Source of the DNA: Rosenbergiella gaditana
GTDB lineage: Bacteria > Pseudomonadota > Gammaproteobacteria > Enterobacterales > Enterobacteriaceae
NCBI RefSeq assembly: GCF_018494065.1
Contig: NZ_JABBFR010000005.1
Location: 62,001 to 126,000, forward strand
Length of the DNA: 64,000 bases
Direction: 5' to 3'
Part shown: one piece after another, positions 47,160 through 58,622 of the stretch
Numbering within the stretch: position 1 is the first letter of the stretch
How the letters are laid out: each line of letters starts with the position of its first letter
Notes under the pieces: generated by a model
What the model saw: the letters and a program-made list of their open reading frames with translations, nothing else
Database searches by the model: none
Told to the model about the DNA's origin: nothing
Made by a program: the position numbers and the translations under genes

Positions 47160-48032
47160 ATGCGTTGGCAAGGACGTAGAGAGAGTGACAATGTTGAAGA
47201 CCGTCGTGGCGATAGTTCAACGCCGACTGGCGGTGGATCAGGTTTTCGCATTCCAGCAGGTAAGGGCGGGATTGTACTCTTAATCGTGGTTGTGGTAGCA
47301 GGCTACTATGGTTACGACTTAACACCCCTCCTCGGTGGTGGTGGCGGGCAAAGCACCTCTGTGAGCCAGTCGCACACGCCCGCACCACAAAGTAGTGATG
47401 ATGCGCAAGCTGCTAAATTCACCTCAGTGATCCTCGCTTCGACCGAGGATACATGGAGCGAAATTTTTCAAAAAATGGGTAAGCAATACCAAGCCCCGAA
47501 ATTAGTGATGTACCGTAACGCTACCCGAACTGGCTGCGGAACGGGTCAATCAGTAATGGGGCCTTTCTACTGTCCCGCCGATAAAACAGTCTATATCGAT
47601 CTCTCTTTCTATGATGAGATGAAGAACAAGCTGGGTGCGGACGGAGATTTTGCACAAGGTTATGTGGTCGCCCACGAAGTCGGCCACCACGTTCAAAATC
47701 TTCTCGGGATTGAAAGCAAGGTTCGTCAACAAATGCAGCAAGGCTCGCAGAGCGATGCTAACCACCTCTCAGTTAAGTTAGAACTTCAAGCAGACTGCTT
47801 TGCTGGGGTATGGGGCCATTACATGCAGCAAAAAGAGGTGCTTGAAACGGGCGATCTACAAGAAGCGTTAAACGCTGCACAAGCGATTGGTGATGACAAG
47901 CTACAACAGCAAAGCCAAGGACGTGTTGTGCCAGACAGCTTTACTCATGGAACATCGCAGCAACGTTACAGTTGGTTTAAACGTGGATTTGACAGTGGCG
48001 AACCGGGCCAATGTAATACTTTCGCAGGATAG
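47160..48032 (+). CDS. ypfJ: Neutral zinc metallopeptidase-like protein YpfJ
   Basis: 290 residues from the ATG at 47160, chosen for GGAGAGG upstream. A basic, glycine-rich cytosolic tail, one membrane helix (about residues 34-52) and a periplasmic domain with the zinc motif HEVGHH and the later third-ligand region [12 protein letters not shown]. It belongs to the YpfJ/neutral zinc metallopeptidase family; natural substrates are unknown. It sits 5 bp before tmcA, as in E. coli. Confidence 0.9.
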   Translation: MRWQGRRESDNVEDRRGDSSTPTGGGSGFRIPAGKGGIVLLIVVVVAGYYGYDLTPLLGGGGGQSTSVSQSHTPAPQSSDDAQAAKFTSVILASTEDTWSEIFQKMGKQYQAPKLVMYRNATRTGCGTGQSVMGPFYCPADKTVYIDLSFYDEMKNKLGADGDFAQGYVVAHEVGHHVQNLLGIESKVRQQMQQGSQSDANHLSVKLELQADCFAGVWGHYMQQKEVLETGDLQEALNAAQAIGDDKLQQQSQGRVVPDSFTHGTSQQRYSWFKRGFDSGEPGQCNTFAG

Positions 48033-48037
48033 TTAAC

Positions 48038-49990
48038 GTGCAGTCTGCGTTTATCGCTGAACAAATGCGTCGCAAGGGGTTGCGGCGCATTTGTGTTATA
48101 AGCGGTTCAGAGCCGTTTCGCGACAGGGCGACTCTACAGTGGCAATCGGCGTATCCTGGTGACTGGCTACGCGTTGCGACAGCGGCCACAGGCCATGCTG
48201 ACGAGTATCTCGCCCTGCGTGCGCAGCAGTTTCTCGGTCAGGAATGGCTGCATGCCATTTACGATGCGTCGCAAGGTCTTCATCTAGAGACGCTCGCGGC
48301 GCTGGCGGGCACCTTAGTGGCAGGCAGTTGGCTTGTTCTACTGTTACCTCAATCCTCTGCACAACAGCCGCTGATCGACGTCGATAGCCTGCGTTGGGCC
48401 GAGTGCGAACACCCGATTGCAACACCGATCTTTTATCGCCATCTTTGGCGTCAACTACTCAGCGATACTTCCCATCTCATCTGGCGTGAGGGCGAGCCAG
48501 CACCATACGACTCACCGTTAACGATGCCCGATTGGACGCCGCAAGGTGGGCAATCGCAACAAGCGATTATTGATGAGTTACGACGGTTACCCGCTGGCAA
48601 CTACAGTGTGACGGCCCCACGGGGCCGCGGAAAATCCGCCTTAGGGGGGATGTTAGCCGCCTTAGAACCTCCTTGCCTGATCACGGGACCTGCAAAAGTG
48701 GCGACTGCTGTGATGGCGCGTCATGCGGGAGAGCACTACCATTTTCAGGCGCCTGACGCCATCTTAGCGGCAGAAGATACAGGAACGTGGCAGTGGCTGA
48801 TTATCGATGAAGCGGCATCGCTACCGACCCCCCAGCTACAAGCCTTGATCGCCCGCTTTCCTCGGTGTTTATTACTGACAACGACGGAAGGGTACGAAGG
48901 TACCGGACAGGGTTTTTTATTGAAGTTTGGTACATCGGGAGCGATGACGAAGCATTATACATTGACGACCCCACAGCGCTATTCGGCTCGCGATCCACTG
49001 GAAAGCTTTATCGAACGATTATTGGTGTTACGCGATCTTCCCGCATCGGTTGCGAAACAATCCCCCGAGCTGTGCCTACGCGTGTATCAGCCAGAAGATT
49101 GGCAGCAGCACCCTATGTTAGCTACTGCGACATTTCAACTGTTACAATCCGCGCACTATCGCACGACCCCTATTGATTTACGCCGTATGATGGATGCTCC
49201 ACAGTGCGGTTACTGGCAAATGGTCGACGATGAGTGCTGTTATGGCGCGTTGGGGTGGGTAGATGAAGGCGAGCAATCCGTCGAACTTGCCCAGGCAGTG
49301 TGGCGTGGTGAAAGACGCCCTCGGGGTAACCTAGTGGCTCAGTCATTAGCCGCCCATAGCCGATTTCCGCAAGCAATGGTATTGGCTAGCCGACGTATTA
49401 GCCGTATTGCGGTGAGTGAGTCGCTGCGCCGTGAAGGGGTTGGTCGGCGCCTGGTCAACGCCTTATTGCAAAACAGCCAAGATAAGGATTTTATTTCTGT
49501 CAGCTTTGGTTATACGCCAGAACTGTGGCAATTTTGGCAGCGTTGTGGTTTTCAGCTGGTGAGAATGGGGACTCAACGTGAAGCGAGCAGTGGATGTTAT
49601 GCTGCAATGGCGATCGCTCCGCTTACCGAGGCAGGCCAGCAGTTATGTGCACAGGCCGTGGCCCATTTTCAGCGAGACTGGCCGATCCAGCAAGCGCGTT
49701 ACTCGCCAGAGCTCTCGCTAAGTGAACAATCCAGTGTAGATCCCTTATTTTCTCCAGACGATTATCAGGAACTGGTTGGGTTCGCGCAAGCACATCGCCC
49801 GTTAAGTGTAAGTTTTCCTGCACTCTGGCGGGCGCGGCAATGCTATCCCCACTTACTGTGTGGGCAATCTTTACAGCATTGTTTACACTCTCCACAGCTT
49901 CCCGCTGGCTGGAGTCGTAAACAGTGGCTGGTACAATTACGCCGTGAAACGGCAGCATTTTTAACACTTTTACCTGAGTGGTCACCTTAA
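48038..49990 (+). CDS. tmcA: tRNA(Met) cytidine acetyltransferase TmcA (GTG start)
   Basis: Makes N4-acetylcytidine at the wobble base of elongator tRNA-Met using acetyl-CoA and ATP. 650 residues (E. coli 671). The RecD-like helicase part has Walker A APRGRGKSALGG and Walker B LIIDEAASL; the GNAT part has RISRIAVSESLRREGVGRRL and FGYTPELWQFWQRCGF. Start is GTG at 48038. Followed 34 bp later by ypfH. Confidence 0.94.
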   Translation: MQSAFIAEQMRRKGLRRICVISGSEPFRDRATLQWQSAYPGDWLRVATAATGHADEYLALRAQQFLGQEWLHAIYDASQGLHLETLAALAGTLVAGSWLVLLLPQSSAQQPLIDVDSLRWAECEHPIATPIFYRHLWRQLLSDTSHLIWREGEPAPYDSPLTMPDWTPQGGQSQQAIIDELRRLPAGNYSVTAPRGRGKSALGGMLAALEPPCLITGPAKVATAVMARHAGEHYHFQAPDAILAAEDTGTWQWLIIDEAASLPTPQLQALIARFPRCLLLTTTEGYEGTGQGFLLKFGTSGAMTKHYTLTTPQRYSARDPLESFIERLLVLRDLPASVAKQSPELCLRVYQPEDWQQHPMLATATFQLLQSAHYRTTPIDLRRMMDAPQCGYWQMVDDECCYGALGWVDEGEQSVELAQAVWRGERRPRGNLVAQSLAAHSRFPQAMVLASRRISRIAVSESLRREGVGRRLVNALLQNSQDKDFISVSFGYTPELWQFWQRCGFQLVRMGTQREASSGCYAAMAIAPLTEAGQQLCAQAVAHFQRDWPIQQARYSPELSLSEQSSVDPLFSPDDYQELVGFAQAHRPLSVSFPALWRARQCYPHLLCGQSLQHCLHSPQLPAGWSRKQWLVQLRRETAAFLTLLPEWSP

Positions 49991-50024
49991 ATGACTCAGG
50001 TTTACCGGTAGTGAGAGGTTATTT

Positions 50025-50729
50025 ATGGCACATATCGATTATGTAATGGTTCAACAAGGAAGCGGACCCCAACCACAACTTTTTGTGTTATTCCATCGAA
50101 GCGGTGATGACCCCCGTTCTATGGCTGAAATTGGTCAATGGTTTGCCAAAGATTTTCCTGCCGCCTTTGTGGTGTCAGTAGGGGCGCCGATTCCACTGGC
50201 ACAGGGAGGCAGTGCTTGGTTTATTGATGAAGAACCTGCGGCTTCGACCACAAAGACACAACAGAAAATCGATCAAATTATGCCGTTGTTTACGCAAACG
50301 ATCCGTGAATGCCAAAAACAGTGTGGAGTTAGCCCAGAGGCCACGGCATTAATTGGATTTTCGCAAGGCAGCATGATGATCCTCGAAGCGCTGAAAACTG
50401 ATGAATTACTGGCAGGGCGTGCCATTATTTTTAGTGGCCGCTATAACAGCGCCCCGGAAGTGGCCTCCCTGAACACGACCATTCACCTGATCCATGGTGA
50501 TGATGACGAGCAGATCCCATTAATTCATGCGGTGAATGCCGAGCAGTGGCTAAATGAAGCGGGGGGAGATGTAACGCTTGATATCATCGATGAATTACCC
50601 CATGCCATTGATGAGCAGGGCATTGCAATCGCGTTAAAGCATTTAAAAGAGACCATCCCACAGCGTTATTTTGATCAAGTCTCGCAAGGGGAAGCGCCAG
50701 ATAACGACGATGTGATCCCAATGATCTAA
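50025..50729 (+). CDS. ypfH: Serine esterase YpfH (alpha/beta hydrolase)
   Basis: 234 residues, carboxylesterase/phospholipase type. Nucleophile Ser in GFSQGSMM, Asp in HGDDDEQIP, and His in LPHAIDEQG form the triad. E. coli YpfH acts on short acyl esters in vitro. Same strand and close after tmcA. Confidence 0.92.
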   Translation: MAHIDYVMVQQGSGPQPQLFVLFHRSGDDPRSMAEIGQWFAKDFPAAFVVSVGAPIPLAQGGSAWFIDEEPAASTTKTQQKIDQIMPLFTQTIRECQKQCGVSPEATALIGFSQGSMMILEALKTDELLAGRAIIFSGRYNSAPEVASLNTTIHLIHGDDDEQIPLIHAVNAEQWLNEAGGDVTLDIIDELPHAIDEQGIAIALKHLKETIPQRYFDQVSQGEAPDNDDVIPMI

Positions 50730-50739
50730 CGAAAATGGA

Positions 50740-50756
50740 CTGCGGTTATTCCGCAG
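50740..50756. terminator. Hairpin between ypfH and ypfN
   Basis: CTGCGG and CCGCAG pair around TTATT between the two convergent stop codons; no T-run on either side. Confidence 0.5.
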
Positions 50757-50771
50757 CCCAACGATGATGGC

Positions 50772-50963
50772 CTATTTTTTCTTCGGCCAATCATCCTCTT
50801 CGTCATCCCACTTATCGTTAAAATCACGATGAGGCGGTAATTTGGGTTTGTTATCTAAGTATTTTTTGACATCAACGCGTTTTAAATCCTTATACACATT
50901 GACCAATAATCCTACCATAAACAGGATGATTAATATCCACCAATGCTCTTTTACCCATTCCAT
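50772..50963 (-). CDS. ypfN: UPF0370 membrane protein YpfN
   Basis: 63 residues: one membrane helix ([17 protein letters not shown]) and a charged tail ([21 protein letters not shown]). Typical length and sequence of YpfN; function unknown. It follows dapE by 10 bp. Confidence 0.92.
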   Translation of the reverse strand: MEWVKEHWWILIILFMVGLLVNVYKDLKRVDVKKYLDNKPKLPPHRDFNDKWDDEEDDWPKKK

Positions 50964-50973
50964 ATACGGCTCC

Positions 50974-52101
50974 TTAGGTCAGCAGTAACTGCATAATCCG
51001 TTGATACATTCGGCTTAGTGTTTGTAGATCCGCCGCACTAACACATTCATTAATTTTATGAATAGTGGCATTGACCGGTCCTAACTCAACCACTTGAGTT
51101 CCCATTCTGGCAATAAAACGTCCATCAGAGGTTCCCCCATTGGTGAGTAACTCTGGTTTAATTTCATTATAGTGCTGAACCGCGTCGATAACAGCATCAA
51201 CGAGAGCGCCTTTTGGGGTAAGGAAGGGTTGACCGGATAAATTCCACTCCAAGGTGTAGCGAAGTTGGTGGCGATCAAGCAGGCTGGCGACGGCTTCGCG
51301 AATTTGCTGGTCGGTTAATTCGGTACTAAAACGGAAATTGAATTGCACGAATAAGTCGCCCGGGATCACGTTATTACTACCCGTACCGGCCTGAATATTG
51401 GCGATTTGCATACTGGTCGGCGGGAAAAATTCATTTCCTTGATCCCATTCAGTTGCCGCTAATTCCTGTAGTGCAGGGAGCGCACGATGAACAGGGTTAT
51501 CCGCAAGGTGAGGATACGCGACATGTCCTTGTACGCCATGCACGATCAAGTTCGCGGTGATCGACCCACGGCGGCCGTTTTTGACGACATCGCCGACGCG
51601 CTCAGTACTTGAGGGTTCACCCACTAAGCAGTACTCCACGCGCTCTTGTCGTGCCATCAATTGCTCAACGACTTTAACCGTACCATTGATACCACTTGCC
51701 TCTTCGTCGGAGGTGATCAAAAAGGCGAGCCGTCCCGTATGGTGAGGATGTTGCTCAACGAAGCGTTCAGCCGCCACCACCATGGCGGCTAAGGAGCCTT
51801 TCATATCGGCCGCACCGCGGCCAAAAAGTAGGCCATCACGGATAGCGGGTTCGAAAGGAGGGTTAATCCAGTGGCGTTCATCGCCCACGGGTACGACGTC
51901 GGTATGACCCGCAAAAGCTAGAGTTTGGCCTTGACCACGGGTAGCCCAGAAATTCTGGGTGTCGCCAAAATTCATGGGTTCGATATGAAAGCCAATCGCT
52001 TTAAGTCGAGAAATCAATAACGTTTGGCAGCCCGCATCGTCGGGGCTTAATGACGGGAAGCGAATAAGTTGTTGGGCAAGCTCGATAACCGGGCAAAACA
52101 T
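50974..52101 (-). CDS. dapE: Succinyl-diaminopimelate desuccinylase
   Basis: Zinc enzyme of lysine/DAP synthesis, M20 family, 375 residues as in E. coli from the ATG at 52101 with AGGAG upstream. Zinc motifs [33 protein letters not shown] and the C-terminal [10 protein letters not shown] are present. It starts one base after the yffB stop (TAATATG), so the two are coupled. Confidence 0.95.
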   Translation of the reverse strand: MFCPVIELAQQLIRFPSLSPDDAGCQTLLISRLKAIGFHIEPMNFGDTQNFWATRGQGQTLAFAGHTDVVPVGDERHWINPPFEPAIRDGLLFGRGAADMKGSLAAMVVAAERFVEQHPHHTGRLAFLITSDEEASGINGTVKVVEQLMARQERVEYCLVGEPSSTERVGDVVKNGRRGSITANLIVHGVQGHVAYPHLADNPVHRALPALQELAATEWDQGNEFFPPTSMQIANIQAGTGSNNVIPGDLFVQFNFRFSTELTDQQIREAVASLLDRHQLRYTLEWNLSGQPFLTPKGALVDAVIDAVQHYNEIKPELLTNGGTSDGRFIARMGTQVVELGPVNATIHKINECVSAADLQTLSRMYQRIMQLLLT

Positions 52102-52102
52102 A

Positions 52103-52483
52103 TTAGTGATCTCCTTGGATAAAGGTTGACCACACGGCGGTATCAAAACCCACCAACATCTCTCCATCAGCCCTTACTAGCACAGGGCGTTTAATGACAG
52201 CAGGGTGCTCAAGCATGATCTGACGGGCCGCCGCCGGGTCGCTAGCACTCTGCTTTTGCTCGTCAGAGAGCGTACGCCAAGTGGTGCCACGCGTGTTAAG
52301 CAATGCCTTGGTGCCTAGACCTTGGATCAGTTGATCCAGCAAGGTTTCGTCTAGGCCCTGTTGGCGGAAATCATGGTAAGTGGTAACGATATGATTTTCA
52401 GAGAGGTATTTGCGTGCTTTTCTTACAGTGTCACAGGTTTTAATGCCATAGAGGGTAAGGGTCGGCGCGGTTACTTGAGTCAT
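52103..52483 (-). CDS. yffB: ArsC/Spx-family protein YffB
   Basis: 126 residues, thioredoxin fold. Cys17 in [12 protein letters not shown] is the conserved cysteine, and the tail [18 protein letters not shown] is typical of YffB. In E. coli it is also the gene ahead of dapE. It is thought to be a glutathione-dependent thiol reductase, but no substrate is known. Confidence 0.9.
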   Translation of the reverse strand: MTQVTAPTLTLYGIKTCDTVRKARKYLSENHIVTTYHDFRQQGLDETLLDQLIQGLGTKALLNTRGTTWRTLSDEQKQSASDPAAARQIMLEHPAVIKRPVLVRADGEMLVGFDTAVWSTFIQGDH

Positions 52484-52858
52484 GAGACAGTACTACCTAA
52501 TTATTAAGTCAAAAGATCACGGTTAATCAAGGATAATGCCGGATTTAGCCAGCATTATCTACCCTTCTGCAAGGTTGATAACAATTATCGCTGGGGGTTT
52601 TGACGCCAGTAGGTGAACTGTGAACAATATCATGAATTTATATAATCCTTCTTCGAAATAAAAAGAGTTATATATCAATGTGATAATCCTTATTTTAGGG
52701 AAAAAGGCAAACGTTAACGTAGATTAATTCTTTACAGGGCTTTACCAATTCAATGACTTACAGGTAGGATTCATCACCCTCTAGATAAATTCGCCAATTT
52801 TTACCTGTGCTAATGCGCTAGAGGGGATTTGCTGTAGAAGTGGACAAACAGGAAACCT
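52484..52858. promoter_or_regulatory. Divergent control region of yffB-dapE and ansP with an inverted repeat
   Basis: About 375 bp without a gene. GATAATGC (52533-52540) and GCATTATC (52553-52560) form an exact repeat 12 bp apart, and the pairing extends with one mismatch. It lies 50 bp before the yffB start and 300 bp before ansP. Promoters for both directions must be here. Confidence 0.5.
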
Positions 52859-54328
52859 ATGAAAAATACAAAAAAAACAGCGGCTGATTTACAGCACGCC
52901 AGACGTAAGTGGTTAAACTCCCATGACTCCGGATATCGTAAGGAGATGGGAAACCGTCAAGTACAGATGATAGCAATTGGCGGAGCTATTGGTACCGGGC
53001 TTTTTCTCGGCGCAGGGGCTCGTTTACAACTCGCAGGTCCAGCCCTAGCCTTAGTCTATTTGGTCTGTGGCATCTTCTCATTTTTTATCTTACGTGCATT
53101 GGGAGAGCTCGTTCTGCATCGTCCTTCAAGCGGCAGTTTCGTTTCCTACGCGCGTGAATTTATGGGTGAGAAAGCTTCTTATGTCGCAGGCTGGATGTAC
53201 TTCGTAAACTGGGCGATGACTGGCATCGTGGATATCACCGCCGTCGCGCTCTATATGCACTATTGGGGAGCCTTTGGCGATATCCCACAATGGGTGATTG
53301 CATTAGGGGCGCTAGCGATTGTGGGTACCATGAATATGGTCGGGGTCAAATGGTTTGCGGAGATGGAGTTTTGGTTCTCGTTAATCAAGGTTTTGGCTAT
53401 CGTAATCTTCTTAGTGGTTGGAGTGGTATTCTTAGGAAGCGGTAAAGCACTTGACGGTAGCACGACAGGTTTTCATTTAATCTCAGATAACGGAGGCTTT
53501 TTCCCACATGGGATAATGGCTGCCTTTGTTTTGGTGCAAGGGGTGGTGTTCGCCTTTGCCTCAATAGAGTTAGTGGGTACCGCAGCAGGGGAATGTAAAA
53601 ATCCTAAAATCATGGTCCCCAAAGCGATTAATAGCGTGATCTGGCGAATTGGTCTGTTCTATGTCGGATCAGTAGTGTTACTCGTTCTGTTACTTCCTTG
53701 GAATGCTTATCAAGCGGGTCAAAGTCCTTTCGTGACCTTCTTTAGTAAACTAGGTGTACCGTATATCGGAAGTATCATGAATATCGTCGTATTGACGGCG
53801 GCATTATCGAGCCTCAACTCTGGACTGTACTCCACCGGACGGATCTTGCGTTCAATGTCGATGGGCGGTTCAGCACCACGCTTTATGTCGAAAATGAGTC
53901 GCCAGCAGGTGCCTTATGCCGGGATTTTAGCCACGATTGTGATCTATATCTTTGGGGTGGTACTGAACTATTATGTCCCAAGCCAAGTATTCGAAATCGT
54001 TCTAAACTTTGCATCCTTAGGGATTATCTGCTCGTGGGCGTTTATCGTGCTGTGCCAACTTCGTTTACGTAAAGCGATTCGTGAAGGTAAAGCTGAAGAT
54101 GTCTCCTTCAAGCTACCGGGCGCTCCTTTTACATCCTGGTTAACCTTGTTGTTCTTAGCCAGTGTGTTGGTGCTAATGGCATTTGATTATCCTAACGGAA
54201 CCTACACTATTGCCTCAGTACCACTGATTATTATTCTGTTGATCATTGGCTGGTTTGGTGTGCGTAAGCGAGTTCACGAAGTCTCGTTACGTGAGCAGCA
54301 GCATATGTCAGCGCATCACGAAGAATAG
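52859..54328 (+). CDS. ansP: L-asparagine permease AnsP
   Basis: Proton-driven asparagine importer of the APC superfamily, 489 residues (E. coli 499), 12 helices. The block GNRQVQMIAIGGAIGTGLF and ALGELVLHRPSSGSFVSYA, and long stretches up to FDYPNGTYTIAS, are almost the same as in E. coli AnsP, unlike the related CycA or GabP. It stands alone with its own terminator. Confidence 0.93.
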   Translation: MKNTKKTAADLQHARRKWLNSHDSGYRKEMGNRQVQMIAIGGAIGTGLFLGAGARLQLAGPALALVYLVCGIFSFFILRALGELVLHRPSSGSFVSYAREFMGEKASYVAGWMYFVNWAMTGIVDITAVALYMHYWGAFGDIPQWVIALGALAIVGTMNMVGVKWFAEMEFWFSLIKVLAIVIFLVVGVVFLGSGKALDGSTTGFHLISDNGGFFPHGIMAAFVLVQGVVFAFASIELVGTAAGECKNPKIMVPKAINSVIWRIGLFYVGSVVLLVLLLPWNAYQAGQSPFVTFFSKLGVPYIGSIMNIVVLTAALSSLNSGLYSTGRILRSMSMGGSAPRFMSKMSRQQVPYAGILATIVIYIFGVVLNYYVPSQVFEIVLNFASLGIICSWAFIVLCQLRLRKAIREGKAEDVSFKLPGAPFTSWLTLLFLASVLVLMAFDYPNGTYTIASVPLIIILLIIGWFGVRKRVHEVSLREQQHMSAHHEE

Positions 54329-54368
54329 TGGTGAGAGGGGATGATCCCTTGCCAGTAAGAGAAGTTGA

Positions 54369-54401
54369 ACGGTGTCGTCTTGTACGACACCGTTTTTTTT
54401 A
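54369..54401 (+). terminator. Terminator of ansP
   Basis: ACGGTGTCGT and ACGACACCGT pair around CTTGT, followed by TTTTTTTT. Confidence 0.9.
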
Positions 54402-54408
54402 CGTAAGA

Positions 54409-55566
54409 TTAGCGGTTATTGACTAAGGCCGTGACTAACTGGTTAGCACCTTGGCTCATCGGGGTGAAATGGCTACCTGGTGCACGGGCAACAGCAATAA
54501 AGACACCGACATTACTGCGTGGATCCATAACAATATAGGTCATGAACCCACCCCCACCCCCGGTTTTTTCAACCAGAGCTGGCTGGCTTCCTACCGCATT
54601 CATATGCACCCAGCCTAGCCCTAGCCCACTAGCAGGGCCTGCGACATCCATACCATTCATTCGTACTAGCTGGCTACGCGGATAAACGACGCGCTGCAAA
54701 GTGCTGGCCAGCGGCGAGCGAGGTTTGATTGAACTGGAAAGAAATTGTTGCATCCAGCGTTCCATATCATCCGCGGTCGAATACAGTCCACCACTACCGA
54801 TCGCGGCGAGTGTATTGTTACAAGGGCTTGCGTGGTCGCGCGGAATAATTAGCCGCCGACACTGATCAGGAGAGGGGGTAAAGGTTGTATCTTTCATACC
54901 CAGTGGGCGTGTAATCAACGATTGCACTAACTGCGGATAGGGCTTGCCACTGGCGCGCGATAGCGCATCGGCCAAATAATCGAATCCTAAATTTGAATAG
55001 GCCGCGACTGTACCGGGGATCGATTTCAATTTGGCATGCTGTAGCCACTGCCAGCGTGTTGATTTTTCTGGCCAGACAAAGACAGGGCGATTTGCACGTC
55101 CGCCCGGCATTTCGCGAGGAAGCCCCGCAGTGTGTGTGGCAAGATTTTGTAACTTAATGGTGTAGCCCCGAAAAGACGGTACTGTCATGCCTTTAGGCGA
55201 ATATTTGCTCAAGGGATCTGAAAGCTTCACGGCTCCCTGTTGGTCTAATTTGACTAAGGTTTCACTGGTAAAGAGTTTACTGATAGACGCTAGACGAAAG
55301 AGGCTCTCTTTCGTCGGGCGAACACCGCTTCCCCGGCGTGTTTCTCCTGCACTGGTAAAGTAGTGCTGGTTCCCATCAATGACCACCATCGTCATACTGG
55401 CGGCAGCGGTTTGTTGATAAATCTGTTGTGCATAGCGCTGTACGATATCGGCGCTAACTTGCGGAGCCACTCTCGGGGCAGCAAAGCTGGTACTGGTTGC
55501 AGAGATAAGGAGCGTCGCAACGAGGGGTAAAGTCAGTTTTTTCAAGGGAGAGAGATCCATACACAT
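54409..55566 (-). CDS. ampH: Penicillin-binding protein AmpH
   Basis: Class C beta-lactamase-fold DD-carboxypeptidase/endopeptidase acting on periplasmic peptidoglycan. 385 residues with a signal peptide (ending TSFA). Ser94 and Lys97 (SISK), the YSN motif in AAYSNLGFD and KTGGGGGF are the three active-site motifs. ATGs at 55566 and 55560 are both possible; neither has a good ribosome site. Close to E. coli AmpH (385). Confidence 0.92.
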   Translation of the reverse strand: MCMDLSPLKKLTLPLVATLLISATSTSFAAPRVAPQVSADIVQRYAQQIYQQTAAASMTMVVIDGNQHYFTSAGETRRGSGVRPTKESLFRLASISKLFTSETLVKLDQQGAVKLSDPLSKYSPKGMTVPSFRGYTIKLQNLATHTAGLPREMPGGRANRPVFVWPEKSTRWQWLQHAKLKSIPGTVAAYSNLGFDYLADALSRASGKPYPQLVQSLITRPLGMKDTTFTPSPDQCRRLIIPRDHASPCNNTLAAIGSGGLYSTADDMERWMQQFLSSSIKPRSPLASTLQRVVYPRSQLVRMNGMDVAGPASGLGLGWVHMNAVGSQPALVEKTGGGGGFMTYIVMDPRSNVGVFIAVARAPGSHFTPMSQGANQLVTALVNNR

Positions 55567-55693
55567 GGGCAAAAAGTAATTGATGATAATAGCTGTTTTA
55601 CACTGCGCTTATTAGAAAAAGGATGAATTATTATGTTTCTTTTTATAAGCAACGATGTGATTTGACTCGGTATGTTACGCCGAGTCATCAACA

Positions 55694-56605
<912 letters not shown>

Positions 56606-56639
56606 CTATTTCTACAACCTTCGTTGAACATTAAGTGAA

Positions 56640-57503
56640 TCAACTGACTCGGCGGCTACGACGTTGTTGTTCATTATAAAAATTGACGATACCACCAGAA
56701 ATCGCCCCAGCAATTTTTTTACGAAAAGCGGTGGTACCTAGCAGTCGTTCCTCACCTGGATTAGTAATAAACGAGGTTTCTACTAGTACAGAGGGGATAG
56801 AGGGGGACTTTAATACTGCAAAGGCTGCTTGCTCAGTATGTTGGCTGTGTAGATGGTGCACCGGACGAATGGTGTCTAAGACGTGTTTACCCAGTGTCAG
56901 GCTATTTTTAATAGTATCGGTTTGGACTAAGTCGAATAAAATTTGCTGTAGATATTGGTCTTTTTGCTGAACTTTTAGACCACCTACCGCATCGGCAGCA
57001 TTCTCACGATCTGAAAGGTAGCGAGCCATCGCGCTGCTTGCACCGCGGTTAGATAAGGCAAACACTGATGCCCCACGCGCTGTCGGATCGGTATAGCCGT
57101 CGGCATGTATTGACATAAAGAGTGACGCTCCATGCTGAGAAGCGATTTCGACACGTTGATAAAGTGGAATAAAGTGATCACTGTCACGAGTTAACCGTGC
57201 TTCGATATGCGGGTGGCTGCTTAATAATTGACGTACCGTGTTGGCAATTTCCAGCACGACATGCTTTTCCATCGAGCCTTCTTCACCGACTGCACCAGAG
57301 TCGATGCCCCCGTGGCCGGGATCGAGCATTACAATAAATTTACCCGAATGACTCTTTTTTGCTGCCGAATGATGTTGACGAGACACCGAAATCCGCGACT
57401 CTTCGGCCAATACTGCACGCGGTGACAGCACCGCCAGCGCGAGACCAGAAAAGAGTAATTGGCGGCGATTGACTAATTGTTTCAGAGAGGCCAATTTTTT
57501 CAT
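56640..57503 (-). CDS. amiA: N-acetylmuramoyl-L-alanine amidase AmiA
   Basis: Splits septal peptidoglycan during cell division. 287 residues. The leader contains a twin-arginine motif (NRRQLLF) and ends VLA, matching the known Tat export of AmiA. Amidase_3 zinc ligands are His64 (DPGHGG), Glu79 and His133 (SIHADG); the catalytic Glu is in LVETSFITN. The regulatory helix that EnvC unlocks lies around residues 155-185. Confidence 0.94.
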   Translation of the reverse strand: MKKLASLKQLVNRRQLLFSGLALAVLSPRAVLAEESRISVSRQHHSAAKKSHSGKFIVMLDPGHGGIDSGAVGEEGSMEKHVVLEIANTVRQLLSSHPHIEARLTRDSDHFIPLYQRVEIASQHGASLFMSIHADGYTDPTARGASVFALSNRGASSAMARYLSDRENAADAVGGLKVQQKDQYLQQILFDLVQTDTIKNSLTLGKHVLDTIRPVHHLHSQHTEQAAFAVLKSPSIPSVLVETSFITNPGEERLLGTTAFRKKIAGAISGGIVNFYNEQQRRSRRVS

Positions 57504-57676
57504 TAGATTCAGATCCGTGAAGAGTTAATGAGAATTACTATTACTAATCAGGTTATATAATAACATTAGCGATATTGCTAACATTGAAATATTTCAGCCT
57601 TTTACTGAGTATTGCCTTTTCTAACACCCTTACTCAGACGCATAATAGTTCGTTTCCACCAAGGGGAGGCCAATAA

Positions 57677-58102
57677 ATGGAAATTCGTGTTTTCGAACAA
57701 CAAGATATCGATGAAGTCATTACGCTGTGGGAGCGTTGTGACTTGCTACGTCCTTGGAACGATCCCGAACTTGATATTGAACGTAAATTACGACACGACG
57801 CGGATCTTTTCCTTGTCGTTGTGCTTTCTGGACAAATTGTCGGTAGCGTAATGGGCGGGTACGACGGTCACCGCGGCTCAGCTTACTATCTCGCGGTACA
57901 CCCTGATTATCAAGGCCGTGGTTTTGCCAATGCGTTAATGAATCGGTTAGAGAAAAAGTTGATTGCTCGAGGCTGTCCGAAGCTTAATTTACAAATCCGC
58001 GATGATAATGATCTCGCACTGGGTTTCTATGAAAAATTGGACTACGAAATCAACGAAGTGACTAGTCTTGGAAAGCGTTTAATTGAAGACCGTGAATACT
58101 AA
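57677..58102 (+). CDS. ypeA: GNAT acetyltransferase YpeA
   Basis: 141 residues, same as E. coli Ype[38 protein letters not shown] and the acetyl-CoA loop QGRGFANAL are the marks. AGGGGAGG is the ribosome site. Substrate unknown. Divergent from amiA, with yfeZ 9 bp downstream. Confidence 0.93.
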   Translation: MEIRVFEQQDIDEVITLWERCDLLRPWNDPELDIERKLRHDADLFLVVVLSGQIVGSVMGGYDGHRGSAYYLAVHPDYQGRGFANALMNRLEKKLIARGCPKLNLQIRDDNDLALGFYEKLDYEINEVTSLGKRLIEDREY

Positions 58103-58111
58103 ATAAAGCAG

Positions 58112-58564
58112 ATGATGGAATCTTTTGATCCTGAAGGTGAAGAGATAGCGGCCCCTCTGCCATTTTTACTTTGGGTGATCCTACTCTATCAAGCGCGGGC
58201 GTGGTTATTGTTGATCATGGCGGCGGCATCACGACAACAAGGTGATGCGCTGTTGCGTCTTTTTGTTCCCGAGATATCGACCTTCTATATTGGCTTAGCC
58301 ATGGGGTTACCGGCGCTTATTTGCATGATCCTAAGTGGCTATCGCCAGCGTTTTCCACGCTGCTGGCGCTTAAGTCGACTCTGCTTATTATTCAGCGGTG
58401 CGTTGCTCTGTGGATGGCAACTGAGTCAGTGGAATAGAGTCGACTTGGAAGCCTCGCCAGTTTTACTGATATTAACCCTTTTTGATCTGTTAACCGAAGT
58501 AGCATTGTTGACTATGCCCCGTCTAAAACGGTGTTTCACGCAACAAAAAACGGTAGTAAAGTAA
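58112..58564 (+). CDS. yfeZ: DUF2919 membrane protein YfeZ
   Basis: 150 residues with four hydrophobic segments (around residues 17-38, 55-75, 87-104, 117-135). Length, membrane layout and place between ypeA and yfeY identify it as YfeZ. Sequence likeness I can recall is modest, so the symbol rests mainly on synteny. Function unknown. Confidence 0.8.
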   Translation: MMESFDPEGEEIAAPLPFLLWVILLYQARAWLLLIMAAASRQQGDALLRLFVPEISTFYIGLAMGLPALICMILSGYRQRFPRCWRLSRLCLLFSGALLCGWQLSQWNRVDLEASPVLLILTLFDLLTEVALLTMPRLKRCFTQQKTVVK

Positions 58565-58622
58565 ACTTTTTACTCGACGATCACTCCTAGTTGCACTGAA
58601 CAGAAATGCAAGAGGAATTGAA

